Shown: positions 1 to 35,945, numbered from the stretch's first letter. The stretch is 64,000 nucleotides of DNA from Gymnogyps californianus (GCF_018139145.2 NC_059471.1:98458914-98522913), one strand, 5' to 3'. Translations and numbers: made by a program. The notes: generated by a model from the letters alone, not told the origin.

Positions 1-559
1 GATTTTAATCTGCCTTTGTGCATGAATTGGAGACCCAGCATTTTTAATACTTTACAGTACGAGTAAAACTGACTCACGTTTCTCTGGGCAATGAATAGGT
101 ACCACTATAGCCTCTGGGATTTCCCCTGCTAAATATCAAAGGCCTGCAACAAACAACAGAGGTGTTAATCCTTCCCAAAGAAAGAGTCCTTTATAATGGA
201 AAGTATTAGTCAACCAGAACACAGAGGAGCCTTTTCCAGATCTCTTACAACAGCTTACCAGAAGCCTCTAATCCAATATCCAACAATTTACTCCTTTGGG
301 CAGATGCCCATGCCTGCCTGATTGGGAGGTTGCTGCCTTCAGTGCAAGCTGCGTTGCAGGTACCAAGGTTAATTTACACAAAGCCCATTCAGGGCTTCAC
401 ATGACAGATTTAAACATGGCGTTATAGATTTGTACTTGAGCTGTGGAACCACGCTTGCAGGGCAAGGGTATGACCTGCAAGTTCTAAATTGCCACAACTT
501 CGTTGTACCTATTAAATACGTTTTGGAAGACACAATCAACTGTGGGGGCAGACACAATG

Positions 560-975
560 GGATGATAATTCATTAATGGAGACCTACTTTTGAAAACCAT
601 ATTTTAAAATAGTTTCCCTCAGTTATGCTACTTAATGACACTCTAGAGTTTTATGTTACTATTGCTTAGGTACCTGTTCTACTTTATCATTATTCACAGT
701 GTTTGCATTCACACAGGTGCTTTGCAAAGCTAAAAAGTGACATTCATTTTCTTGTCAGTAACCTAGTTTAGAATTTACATTCTTATATTAGCTTGTATAT
801 AGAGGCTTTGTTAACATCCGTGTATTTACTAGGCAATAGTAGTTAGCGACAATGGATTTCAAAGTTGTTTTTTCAGAGTTTTTTTTAAATTTTATATTAA
901 GATCTAAGTTTTATATTAGCACTCCAAGATGCTGGTTTGCATGTACAAAGCAAAATAAAATATCCATCTGAATGA
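560..975 (+). other. Possible 3' UTR end of an upstream + strand gene
   Basis: An AT-rich stretch ending in AATAAA (954-959), followed by a G/T-rich tract (gtggtgaaaagaggcttttt). It looks like a terminal 3' UTR. In mammals PRDM15 lies on this side of RIPK4 in the same orientation, so its 3' end is one possibility. No coding sequence is visible to support this. Confidence 0.25.
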
Positions 976-3900
976 AAGCACTGTGGTGAAAAGAGGCTTT
1001 TTTTCTGTTTGTGATACCAAATTGTAAATTTTTCATGCTAGTTATTTGTACTAAGATAACTGTATGTAAATCTAGTCGGTTTTGAAAACTAGGGTTTTGT
1101 TTCTGCTTAATTTTCAACACGATTCTGAAGCTGCTTTCTCCCCAGCAAGCGCTGCCGAGTGCTGCCCCATAGAAGAGCCTATAGAGGGTGCCTGCGGACT
1201 GAAGGCTCTGACTCACCCTGCCACCTTGTCCCACGACATTGTGTGACATGGGGCATGTGTCAAGCAAATACCTCCGTTGAACACATGCTTTATTCAGCGC
1301 CTCCTAGAAGAAAGAAGCTCTACGAGAAACAAGATGTTATTTGCTGGGATTTGTGGGACCCAGCTTGCAAAACAGCTTCTTCCCGTGCACACCGGGTATG
1401 AGGTGGACGTGAGTCATTAGGGACTCGTTCTCATGGAGCCGGATCATCAGATAAGGTAAACTGGCGGAGGGCCACTCGCGTCTGTAAAACCAGCATAATG
1501 TCTGACTGCGGCTCTGGCACGGGACCGTTGTGGATTTCGGTGGGACCGGACCAGCCCTTGGCGTTGTGGAGGCAGGAGGAGACAGCTTGCCAGGCTGACA
1601 AAGAAAACCTTTGATAATGACCTCGGAGACGGTGCCCTGCAGCACAGCTAACAGCAGGAAAAAATGTACCTAAAAACCCGACGGTGTCTGCCAGGAAGCA
1701 GAGCAAGATCGAGCTTGAGGAACTCATGCAGAACACCTTTTTTTGTTCTCAGAGGTTTGAGAACGAAAATTTAAAACTAGGCATTCTTTTCCTTAATACC
1801 ACAGAAACAACCGTGGTGTTAGTCATTCACTGCTTACATGAATGTGATTAATCTTTTTGTTTAATTTGTATTTTTTCATTTTGTACAGGCTCTCTACCAT
1901 CATAAGCAGAGCTGATAATGAGATATATGTAAAATTTGGGTTGTTTAATGCTTCTTGATTAAGTTCCTGAAAGCAGGGCTTTTTATTATCCTTGCAGAGG
2001 AGAATGTTAGCAAAAATAGTTCAGTAGTTTCTAAGAAAGCAGCTGTGAAAAAGCACAGTATTTGTCTCTTGGAAAAAAATTCTCAAAGCTGGATCATTAA
2101 GCAGCGCTATTATTTTGTACGGGCTTTAAAGTTTAGCGTCTGGGAGAGGAGTGGTTGCCCTGATCTGGTTTTTGGCATGTAATTCCATGAAGTAAGACGT
2201 GTTAAAAGCAATCTGCAAAGCCTACCTAAAGCCCTGAAACAGTAATTTTCTTACTAGATGACATCAAATATAGAGTATGTTTTGTCACTGTCTCTACAGC
2301 GAGGAGCTCATGTGATCTCCAGCAAATTATGATGTGCCTCAGTTTTCTGCCTCTAAAAGAAGAGTTCTAAGCTTTACAAGGAAGCCACAAGATTTTTATT
2401 AACGTGTGTTCTGATTTGTTCAGCTATTACAGTCATGAGCACTAAAAACAAGCTGATGAAGGCCCAGGCATGGTCCCCAGCCTGCCTTTTAATTCATGTC
2501 TTGCTTTTGTACGTTCAAATCAATTTTTAAAGGAACTGACCCTTGGGGTGCTGAGCAGGCAGAGCTGCCATTAACTTAAGCTCTGAACTAGCAAAAATTC
2601 ATACACGTGCCTGCCTCTGGGCACTAGGAGCAGCCCAGCTGGAGTGTGTTGTTGACTTCAGTAGGATTACCTGTGCTGTACTTCTTTTCTCTTTTTTTTT
2701 TTTTTTTTTTTTTTAATTTTCTTCAGTGGAAAAGTTGGTTTAAGAATTCCCACCCTCTTCCTACCGCTCATTTCCACCTCCACCCCACACTTCTCAGTTG
2801 TTTGCGAGGGTGTGCTTTAAATGAGATCAGCAAGGAACTCCAGCATCTGCTACGATGTGTAACTATGCCCCTTTCATCACCTTCTTCGGAGGTAGTTTCC
2901 TTCCAGCCTACTCGCTTCCCTTTCTGTTGACATTAACGAGCATCTGGTAAGTCAGGCCAGCTGTCTGATGTGTCTGAAAACTAACCAAGAGAGTTTTTTT
3001 AAGTGAGATTGTTGAGCTGATTCAGTTACTGTTCAACCACGTGAATGCGAGTACAACCGTGTGAATACTAGCACCGACACAAAAAGGGGATGGCAGCCTC
3101 CTTCAGAGACAACGTAGTTTTAGTTGTACTGCAGTATTGCACCGTTTGTGTATAAAAACCTAAGCATAGCTTAGATGTTTGCAGAGTGGGCTAACAGACG
3201 GTTTTTTGGTTTCTCTTTTTGGAAAGTTGCAAGTTGGAAATCAGTGCTCTTTTGCATCAGCTTTAAAGCTATTACATAGTTGCCATCTGCTATCTGTTCA
3301 CAGAACATAGAAGCAAAATATTTTAGCTCTAACATACAGGACAAAGGTGCCCTACGACCTGTTGAAGCTTCAGGTTGGTTGACTTCATACACGCCAAGCA
3401 ACCTTTTAGAAGAATTTCATTCTAAAAAGAAAAGGCTAAAGCACTGGATTAAATCCTGTTCTCTGAAAGGACTGAGAAACGCTGCAAGGCAATGAAACAG
3501 AGTAAGAAGAGAGTTTCTTTGTGATGCTGCTGCTAATGTACGTGCATGGGAGAGAAGGATTTACACAAGACTGGTTACCTTGCCACAAAAATATACATTA
3601 GGTTGGTTTCGCATGATTTGTTCTCAGTAAACCTAGTATTGACTGTTGTTTGTCAGCCTGGCTAGCTATGAGCATATTTTATTTATTTAATTTATTTATT
3701 TTTAGTCAGGGACCTGACTGCTCTGGAATTCCCTTGCCACCTTCTTTTTCTGCCTCTTGAAGACAAGCTCTTCTAGTGCCCTTTTCCAGCCTTCCTACAC
3801 TTCACCAACTAAAAGCTTGGAGCCTGGGCAGCCAGTTCTCTGAGCACCTTAAATGTGAATTTTATTTAGGCCTAGCCCCTTTGATGAGCTCTTTCCATAT

Positions 3901-4999
3901 TCTGTCGTGAGCTCTCACTCCTTTGTTGCTGGTGTTTGTTGAACTAATTCTCAAATCACAGTGCAGGTAGAAGGTACACAATCCACTTTTTGCTTGAGTT
4001 CAACTGCCAACTAAGTGCAAGCTGGGTTTCGTCTAACTCAGTTTTACAACTTTCACCATCTTCCCAATGAAACAGGAGTTTGAATGACAATGTATCATCA
4101 GCGGAATTAAAATAGCTGGTGTGCTATTTGGAACAGTTGTGCACACCTCCAGAAGATTCTGGAGAACCCTGGTTCTCCAAATCACTTCAACATAAGCAGA
4201 GCTCCTTGAAGACCATGGCAGTCTCTCCAGGCTGATCCAGTTGCAGCTGAAGTCCCAAATCAAAGCAAGGAACAAGTTAGGATGATAGCCAGGAGAAGGA
4301 GGCCAGATAGAGGTGTATTGTTGGGTCACACAGGTGACCTAAGGGCTTGTCTCTACACACAGCTATTTCTTATTCCTAATTTATTTATACATAGATGTTC
4401 TCATCCAGAGTAAGCCATTGTTTAGTTTAATCTGGAATAAATTAAGCAGGAACAAGTCCAAGTTCGTGTGGAATAAAGCCCTGAGAACAGACTTCATGTC
4501 CCATGTCTTTTGAAAGTAATTAAATGTCTCTATAGATTCTTTTTAACTGGAGCTTTGCAAAGACAAGACTGACTTCTGCTATTATCCTAGCTTTAAAACA
4601 CATTGTCCTCTATCTATTGCCTAACCTGCCAGATTAAATGATCATATGCTAACTGCCTAAAACAATCAACTCGAGTCTGACATTCAGTATAACAAACAAA
4701 CACGGGCTTTATTAACCTTTAGACATGTGATAGGTGTGAAGGTCACGATGCAGATTGGAACAGCCTCTTTGCCATCATGTTACATACCAAAGGTTGCAGA
4801 CTCCTTCCTTCCAACTGCAGCACCTCCATAACAGAGTAAGACTCTCTGTCCGTTGGTCCGAGTCCTGCGGTACCTGCAATTAGATCCACAAAAGGATTCA
4901 GGCACTGAAATCTGCCGCTGGCATCATCAAAGCTCCTACTCCCAGGGGCAACTAAAAACCAGAGACGCATCAGTTCTTGGCAGCACGCTCTCCCAGAGC
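976..4999. other. Upstream intergenic DNA
   Basis: No gene recognised. A GC-richer patch at about 1130-1740 has antisense ORFs of about 100 codons in two frames without recognisable similarity. An ATTT-rich stretch lies at 3676-3703. No mobile element was recognised. Confidence 0.6.
2692..2714. repeat. T23 homopolymer
   Basis: A run of 23 thymines in upstream intergenic DNA; no retrogene body was recognised next to it. Confidence 0.9.
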
Positions 5000-5590
5000 C
5001 TAAAAACCCCTTGCTTGGGAGCGTGCCTGGACAGACACCAGCCTCCGCCATGCGGAGCAGGCGGGCCCGAGTCTCGCAGACCCCAGCAGGACGCACGGAT
5101 GAAGGGTTTGTCCTCCTTTGCCGGAGGGGCGCAGACCCGCTGGCATTCCCAGAGCAGGCCCTGCGTAGAAGAAAAGGAAGGAACGCAGTTGCTGCTGCTT
5201 CCTTCCCCCTTTATTTAATAGCTTAATTGTCACAGCGTGCACAGTGCTCCCCTCCTCCCTCATCGCTTCTGCCCGGGGAGCTTTGGACACGAGTGCTGCA
5301 CCCCGCTGCCAGGCTTTGGGGCTGCTGCGACACGGGAGCTGCCCCGCTCCCCCGGGCGGGAGCTTGCAGGGTGCCCGGGAGAACCCACCCGGGGGTGGGG
5401 GAACTGCCCTTTATCGGTGTCGGGAGAAGCAAGGGCCGGGCCTCAAGCGTTTATCCCGGCCCTGGGGACATCCTGGCCGCCTCCCAGGGACCAAGGAGGG
5501 CGCTACTGCCCTTGGGCCGCTACCTGCGTCCCGGCTGGGAGCGGGAGCCGGGTACCGGCGCCCGGGCCAGGCCACAACCGCCCCCTGACA

Positions 5591-5702
5591 GCGCGGCGGC
5601 GGCGGCGGCGTGAGGGGGGGGGCGGGCCCGGCCCAGGAAGTGACGCCACCCCGGGCACACCTGACTCACCTGGGCGGGCGGCGGCGGCGGCGGCGGCGGC
5701 GC
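5591..5702. repeat. GCG/GGC trinucleotide runs in 5' UTR/promoter
   Basis: Two interrupted CGG-type runs, at about 5593-5610 and 5679-5702 (about six and eight units), flank the GC-rich segment upstream of the start codon. Such runs are prone to length variation and to sequencing loss. Confidence 0.8.
5658..5672 (+). promoter_or_regulatory. AP-1 site overlapped by two CACCTG E-boxes
   Basis: The 15-mer CACCTGACTCACCTG contains a perfect TGACTCA (5662-5668) and two direct CACCTG boxes (5658-5663 and 5667-5672) that share bases with it. A TGACGCCA CRE/ATF-like site lies at 5641-5648. The module lies 78 bp upstream of the start codon. AP-1 and ZEB/Snail-type binding are known for these motifs; occupancy here is inference. 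Confidence 0.5.
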
Positions 5703-5749
5703 TGCGCAGCGCACCGCGGTGCCGGGCGGGTCGGCGGCCGATGAGCGGC

Positions 5750-28642
<22,893 letters not shown>

Positions 28643-29665
28643 GCAAAAGGTACAGAACTTGCTACCTTTCTACCTGGTGCAAGAAGGCTGCTGGAGCTTG
28701 ATTCATGAGGGTCTTCTCCAGTTGTGCAGTGATCCGCTCATCAGCAGTGTCAGCTGATGGACTGAGGTGCAACCAGCAGAAGCTACTTGTGTTTGAGTGT
28801 GCGAGTGAGAGCGCACGTGGACTAAGACCAGATGTAAGGCTGAGAGCTGGAGTCTGCCATGCCGTGGTCTGTATCAGTCATTCTGTGTGTGCCTGCCCTG
28901 TCTGTATATTGACATTCCCCTCCCAAGGATGTTGTGAGAGAGGGATTCAACTTGTGGGTTTCCCCCCTGCTTTTTTTATGTGTCAAACTAATTTAAGAAC
29001 TAACATTCTGCTTCTTTATTTTCCTCCAAAAAAAAAAAAAAAAAAAAAGGATGGTGTAGATTCCTGGTTTATTGCAGTGATCTATATTTTGGGCTGAAAG
29101 CCTCCAGTGTAAAATAAACACAACGCAAATCTGCTTGAAATTAATGCAAGAGATGAGGAGAGGGCTATTTAAGGTACAGTTAATCATGTTTCAGTGTCAG
29201 AAGGTACTCTGTTTAATAGAGACATTGATTACAGATTTCCATGTACTCAAAATTGATGCAGACTTATTAACAAGGCAGGATCTGAAAAATACATAAGCAG
29301 AAGTAAAAGCTTAACACTAGTATCTTCATATACAGTACCACCTTGTATGTATTCTAAGATCAGTAAGCTGAACTAGGTGCTTAGTGGTTTGTCTTAAATG
29401 AAAAAGTCAAAAGCTAAAATTCATACTGGACTGTAACTGGATGGTATATTCTAACACCATTATGCCAATTTGCAAAACAATGTTTGGAGGGGCTGATGAC
29501 TAGACTGATATACTGTGTATATAGTATTTCTACCTGTTGTATGCTTTTTTTCTACTGAAGAAAATAGATTGCTTAGAGTGGGTATGTTTTAATACACCTT
29601 TTAATTTCACTCTCTTCAAAGTTCAAATGTGATCTGTTATTAATAAAAGATTGTGTTCCATATCT
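28643..29665 (+). other. RIPK4: RIPK4 3' UTR
   Basis: About 1 kb between the stop codon and the best poly(A) signal. It contains a 21-A run (29028-29048) and an earlier AATAAA (29113-29118) that could give a shorter UTR. No long ORF and no mobile element were recognised. The end is set by the signal at 29642 followed by a GU-rich stretch. Further AATAAA copies near 29850 and 29864 are possible distal alternatives. Confidence 0.65.
29642..29647 (+). terminator. RIPK4: Poly(A) signal AATAAA of RIPK4 (predicted)
   Basis: A canonical AATAAA 1.0 kb after the stop codon. It is followed within 40 bases by a T/G-rich tract (ttgtgttccatatctgtctg) of the downstream-element type. Cleavage is expected near 29665. 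Confidence 0.6.
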
Positions 29666-32600
29666 GTCTGTATTTTGTAGTTGTTAAAGCAACTGAAATC
29701 CATTGACCAGCAGCAGCACCCAACTGTAATGTGTTTAATGATGTTGAAGCCCAACTGGTGGCATGTAAGGCTGTCCTCAGTTTTACACTCCCCTTAGCTT
29801 TTATAGGGAAGGTAAGGAGCTTGAATGAATTGGAGGTGTTATTTACAGAATAAATTTATAGAATAAAACCCCACATAACCTAGCCTTTATGTGCATAACA
29901 TGTTAATGTACAACTGCGATGCTTTCCTCTTATGGTGTAGCTGTTCAAGGAGTTCAGTTTTCTTCCCCACCTTGAAGCCAAGTCAAATACTTTTGCATCT
30001 TCCCTGTTGACTGGTGGGCTGCTGCCCAGACAGGTACCTCACCTCTCCTTGGTGGTGTGTCCCCACCATGCCTGCCACAGACCAAGCAGCAGTGTTGTGC
30101 TTTGCTCCCACCTCCCCTGACAGGAAAGCTGCTCTCGCTGGAGACCTTTTTTGCACATACCTGATGGCAGTGATAGGCATGCCAGTGCTACCTCAGTATC
30201 TGATTTTAGGAGTCAAAGTGCTCCTGTGGGAATCTAGCCCCGTGAAAGTCAATACTTTCTTAACCAAAAACCAGTCTCCTGTCATTGGAGATGGTAGTGG
30301 CTGAGGGCAATAACCAAAGGAGGATGGGTGCTTGCAGAGGCGGCAGGGAGCCTGCTGCTGTTTGATGGCTGGCTCCAAGTAGGTACCTCTATGTACCTGC
30401 ATGCAACTCCCCTAGTTCAATTTCTTGAATTTCAAGACAGTTCACTGACTGCCTAATGAAACTGTATTAAAGAACAGATGGTGAGGCCACACGCATGCCA
30501 ATATATGGAGGTTACAAAGCAATATACCTCTTACTAGAGCATGGCAGTCACAGCAAGCTTCCTAAAGGTGCTGACAGTGAAACTTCTCATTAAACAAAAC
30601 TGTAATTTTCTTACTGCTTCCTTCAACTTCTTTTGAGACCAATAAGGTTGTCATGTTTCATTAAGCTGTACTTAATCAGTCTCTCTTTATAGCAAATTCA
30701 ACCACAGACCACTTAGTCTCTCAAGTCAAGTCCTGTGCCACTGTGATTAAACACTTGGCCTAGCCTAGCATGCACCATACCCTTCTATTTCAAAGTCCTC
30801 CCAACAGTGAGCTTTGAGATACTTTAATTCCAGCGGTATTTGCCTGAACTGCAAAAGAGCTGTAAGACCAGGTAACAGCAGTCTTGTGCCTCCTAATAAA
30901 GGTGGTGCATGCCAGCTAGGCAAGGGGAAAGTACACTTATAAAAATGCTTTTAAAACCGTTCAAGCACTGCTTCGCCAGTACATTCCTTCAGTGCCTAAT
31001 AATAATAGCACATTAGCTTATAATTAAACATGAGGCCACACTCATGAGTCTTTATTTTCCATGCTGTCTTTCACAATAACAGGCACCAGCTATGCATTAC
31101 ACAGAAGGCAACACAGCTGGCACTGGAAAAAAAAACAACGACCAGATTGCAATGACATGCTGCCAGTATTGGAGTGGGTATTTGTCCCTGTGAACCAGCC
31201 TTCCTTGGGGGCAGGAGGGGTGAATGGGGGTGCTAAATTAGCACTAATGCAGCAATTACGAATTACTGTTTTGTAAAAGTCTCCTGCGGGTGACTTTCCT
31301 GGTCACATGTGCACTCCTCTGACTTAGCTGAAGTCCTAACAAGGCTGCTGACCTAAAGCTTACAGGCATTTCTTTGCCTCTTTCCAGTCTTAGCCGTGTT
31401 CTTTAAAAAAATACCCCAAAAATACACAGAACAACGTAACAGCAATATCAGGCTTTGCCACTACTTACCTACAAAAAAACCCCCCAAACCTATACCAAAA
31501 GAAAAAAGAAATCCCCAGACCCTACCATAAATGCATACTGGGTATCATCTGACTTCTTTTCTCTAGTTGAGTTGGCAGGTTGAACTCAGCTGCCCCAAGT
31601 CTGAAAAGAAACCTGTTCCCCGCACCACTTTCTGCCAGCTTCCCTCCCTCGACTTCAGCTCACGCCCTGAAGCAAGCCACGGCAACAGTGTGAACCAGCT
31701 CCTAAACCACGGGCTCTGCCTACTCACCCACCAGCTCCAGCCCTCACGCAACCCCCTAAAACTTGCACGAACCCCCGCACGCTTGGGAAGCGGGTTTGAG
31801 AGGTGGTGTGAAGGCACGGAGAGCTCCATGGAGCTGAGCCTTGCTCCAGGTCCCCCATGCTGCCTAACTGCTCGCTGGCAGCAGAAAGGGCTGCAAGATG
31901 AACATAAGCTCCTCTTGCTCGCCTGCAAAATCAGGTAGAGGTTGCTTGCAAGGTTTCTGCATACACCGTGCTAGCCTGCTTCCTTAGGGCTTCTGACCGT
32001 GGCCCCAGGTGGCTGTTTCAGCCCAAGGAGTAACAAATGTAGGAAAAAAAGATACAGTGAAATGCTGTTGATGACCGTAAGCTTCCCGTTTTCATCTCTA
32101 GACGTGATTTTTCAATCTGGCCTCTGCCTGCATGCCTGCAGTAGTGTAGTCTGGGTTTCTGCCAGCACCCGCTGGTGCCGGCTCCGTGTGCAGGAGCCCC
32201 AGCAGCGGCAAAGGTGCCTCACACTATCCCCATTCCTCGCTCCTCCATCCTAGCCTCTGCCTCCGGCGGAAAGCGCAGCCCCTGATGCATTACCTGTCTT
32301 TGCAACAGTTTGTTCCCAGCACCCGGTAGCTTTATTTACCTGCTACTTAGCACGAGGTGCTGCAGCGCCATGTTTCTACAGGCCTCGAGAGGACTCAACA
32401 AGCCTGCGGTTCAAACATGCTCGGCGGTGGTGGCGAGGGGAGAGAATTGCTGGGTGATTGCAAAGAGGCCCGGAGGCAAACCTCAGCCCTTTCATTCCTG
32501 CCTCCTCTCTTGCACCACCTTGGCTCTGCACAACAGGGTTGCAAGAAAAACAAGGCATATGGGAGCTGCTCTACAAGGTGTCCTTTAGCAGAGAGGTCTG

Positions 32601-33180
32601 GGGGGGGGGAATATCTGCTCTCCTCCACACTCCTGTAACCCCAGCTGGGTGGCATAAGGTGCAGACCGGCTTGCAGGTGTCCCCAAAAACCCCAGCAAAG
32701 CCTTCAGGTGCTGCGGTGCTCTGCTGCTGGGGCGCAAACCTGTGTTACCTCCCTGGCTGCCCCTGGGCCCAGCTGCTGATCAGATCCTGTCATCCCTGCA
32801 CCTTGTGGAGGGGGCATCCAGCCTTTCCCCTTCCCTCCTCGTCTCCGACAGGGAGCACTTTCTTCAAGCAGCATTGATTTTGATCTGTTTCTTTGAAGGA
32901 GACCCACACAAGCAAGGAAGAAAGAGTGCTGGGCTTCTTTACACAAGTCCTGGGGCCAGGGGTTTGAGATAAGATGTCAGCCGCGCTTAGCCTGTCCTGT
33001 TTGTTGGCCAAAACCGCCTGCACATGCACCTCCCTCCCCTCTCCCTGCTTTTGGGATGCACTTTAACCCGGGGGGCTGCGGCAAAACTCCAAACACGGGT
33101 GCTCCTATCGCCTACCCGAGCCAGGGAGAGGTTCACAACCCAAAGTCAGTGCTGATTAAACAGAGCAGCGTAACAGCACA

Positions 33181-33420
33181 GGAAGCCTTTTCAACAGGGG
33201 AGGCGGCAGAAGGCAGATCCCAACATGTCGGGCTGCTGCGGTCGCTCGGCGGCTGAGCGTCACGGGCTGCCGGCAGCGAGACGCGGGGCCGGGAGGCAGC
33301 GTGTTGCGGCTGGGAGCGGCACGGAGGCAGGCACGATGCCCGGCTGGGCTGGGAAGCCCTCCCTGCTGCACGGGGGAAGTCCTGAGCTTGTAGGGAACCA
33401 CGCGACAGGCACTTGAGCGA
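33181..33420. promoter_or_regulatory. CpG-dense patch downstream of RIPK4
   Basis: About 22 CpG in 240 bases, densest at 33225-33345, against sparse CpG around it. It is 3.5 kb past the predicted poly(A) site and belongs to no recognised gene. It may be an unannotated promoter or an enhancer. Confidence 0.4.
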
Positions 33421-35209
33421 AAACGGGGTTTAAAATGACTGCAGCCACCACCTTATTTACCTTGTGTTTTTGAAATGCTGTGGGAGAGGCTTTCAAGCTT
33501 TTCTCTACAATTATGTAGAGCAAAGACCATTTAAAAGCTAATAAAGAGCAACTCGCAATCTGCACAGAAACACCTGGCTCTGAGAGGCTTTAGTAGAAAC
33601 ATGCAGAAGCACAAGATAGATACTACAGCTATGGCAATGACAAGGGGAAAGACGCTCTGCAGTCTTCCCTGGAAGAACAGGCAAGAGCCCATTTGCAGGC
33701 GCTGCTCCCTGGGACAGGCTCGGCCCCACAGGCAGAGAGTCACCCTTGACCGCGGCAGGAATAAGGGCCCACGGGCTGCAGACTCACAACATGCACGAGA
33801 GACAAATTTGCCTGATGAGTCCCCCCAAGTCTCCATTACCTGATCGGATCACAGGAAATAAATCCTGGCAGAGCCAGTTTTCACACGAGTTCACGCCCTG
33901 ACCCTGCCTCAACAGGGACCAGGTCCAATACATTTCCTTTTTATCTATTTAAATAGGATTGCTTTTCTTAGTCCACTAACAGGCAGAACATGCCAAGTCC
34001 TGTGCTGCCATTACTGATGTCTGCCATGTGTTTTAAAATCCCCAGTGAGGCTGGCTTTGTCCCAGCATCATCTTGCTCTTTGCAAAGATGCTTAGCTAGG
34101 GGCATCATAGGAGGTTAAGCAGGCCACAATTATAACTGACATTGGGAACATTTATCACAGTAGCTATATCCAAAAGCATATGTGCAATGGGGTTTAGACA
34201 TTTGCAAAATCGAAGTCTAGAAGTTTGTATGCAGTGAATATAAAGGCTGACTTCAGCCTAACCTGAAGTCTCTCTGCCAGTCTCAGGGGCTCACAAAAAT
34301 CTCCAACATCTTCCTTTAAAAAAAAAAAAAACAACAAAATAAAATTTAAATCTAATCAGCAGACTAGTCCATCCCAGTTTGAAGAAGATGCTAGATGCCT
34401 TGAGATTAACTTAGCCTGGCCACCAGCTTCCATTCCCCAGTATCTTCCTGCTTGGTCCCAATTCCTGAGCATGGCAGCATCCCTCTGCCCAGTGCAGCCG
34501 GGGTATAACTTGCGTAGTACCTTCAGGACGGATGGGAGGTACCAAGCTTTCTCCCCATGTTGAAGCTCCTTGTTTTTCCACACAAGGACATGCGAGCCTA
34601 TGCTCCAACTGAGCTCCCCCCGCGGGGAGCAGTAGGGAAGAAGAGGAGGAAGAGGAAGCTGCACTGCACAGCTGCTGCTATAGTGGTAACCATGGCCTGG
34701 GGGAGCAGAGCAGCAAAGGGCGACCGACCGCTGACGAGCAGCCAGGGCTTTCTGTTTCCACTTGACCTAAATCCAGATTTGGATAGCGGTTTATTAAGGA
34801 AAGGCAGCACTACTCCATTGCTCTCCAAGTTAAACCGCTCTCAGGACCACCCCTGTTCTCCTCTCACCCTTTGGGCTCCTGACACATTTCTCAGTGCACC
34901 GATTCCCAGGGAAGAAGTTTGCTTTAGTGCAGCAAACCAGGCCAACCAGCGCAGATGCAGACAAGCTCCCTTGCCACAGCTACAACCCGCAGAGCGTGCG
35001 TTGCCCTCCCTTTCACTGGGGCAGCGTTTTCTCTGCTGAAAAGGTCCCAGCTCTGGGACGTTTCCAAAGCAAAAAGCTTTGCAGAGTTGGAAACTGAGGG
35101 CTCACTCCCCATCCTTGGCTCTGCCGGCTTCGGGGAAAGAGAAAGGTGCAGAACTGCTCCTGGCATCCCCTTCCCAGGGCCACGGCAGTGCCAGGGACAC
35201 AGCCCCAGA

Positions 35210-35400
35210 CACGCTTTCGGCAGAGCACCCTTTCTCCTCGCAGGCCTGCCAGGACTAGGCAGCTCTGCAGCAGCCCTTTACCCTGGATGGCGAACGAACC
35301 CCGGCAGCTTGCGTGGCATGTGCCGGCACGCACCACGCTACAGGTGGCTCCGGCTCACCGCCGCCTGCCTTTCCATCGCGGGAGGCTCCCGGCCAGATGA
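35210..35400. promoter_or_regulatory. Second CpG-dense patch
   Basis: About 16 CpG in under 200 bases within a GC-rich region. No gene or repeat was recognised in it. Function is unknown. Confidence 0.3.
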
Positions 35401-35897
35401 GGCTGGCTGAGGTTTTCCAGCCAGCTTTTTGGCAGGGAGGTGGCGTTGCAGACGCCGCTGGACTTTCTCCATTCATTTCTACCCATTAGTAACCAAAACA
35501 GCTGCTCCAGCCTTAAGCCAGAGTAAAGCCCGACGGTGAAGGCAGTAGTAATTAGCTGTGCTGGCAGTGCACCCAGTGAAGCAAAATGGCTGAGTAGTCA
35601 TCATGGCTCATAACCAGCCTGTGCCAGTGGGGAAGCTGAGGCCTCCCTGATCCTCTCCTTCCTCTGAGCTTCCCTTGCCTCTCAATTAGTTGCCTCCTTC
35701 CTGGAGGAATTAAAAGAAAAAATAAACTAAAAGGCCAACAAATGCAGAGGAACATGCTGGCTTTTCCCCACTGGTGGAGATGTGTGCCTGAAGGGGGGTG
35801 CCCTGTTTCCCATCACTGGGGTGCATGCTGGCAGCTGAAAGACAGGGGTGAAGCAGGGCTGGCTTGGGGTTGGGCAGAGGGTGCAGCTCCCTGGCAG

Positions 35898-35945
35898 TGG
35901 CACAGCTAGCCAAGCTGGCCCTGGCACAGCTAGCCAAGCTGGCCC
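35898..35945. repeat. Exact 24-bp tandem duplication
   Basis: Two identical adjacent copies of a 24-mer starting TGGCACAGCTAGCC, in GC-rich intergenic DNA. Confidence 0.95.

Noticed and set aside
1337..1736. Two overlapping minus-strand ORFs of about 100 codons in a GC-richer patch
   Set aside because: No recognisable domain, no splice context, and two frames open together. Chance is the simplest reading.
2692..2714. T23 run as the tail of a minus-strand processed retrogene
   Set aside because: No gene-like sequence is visible next to it on either strand.
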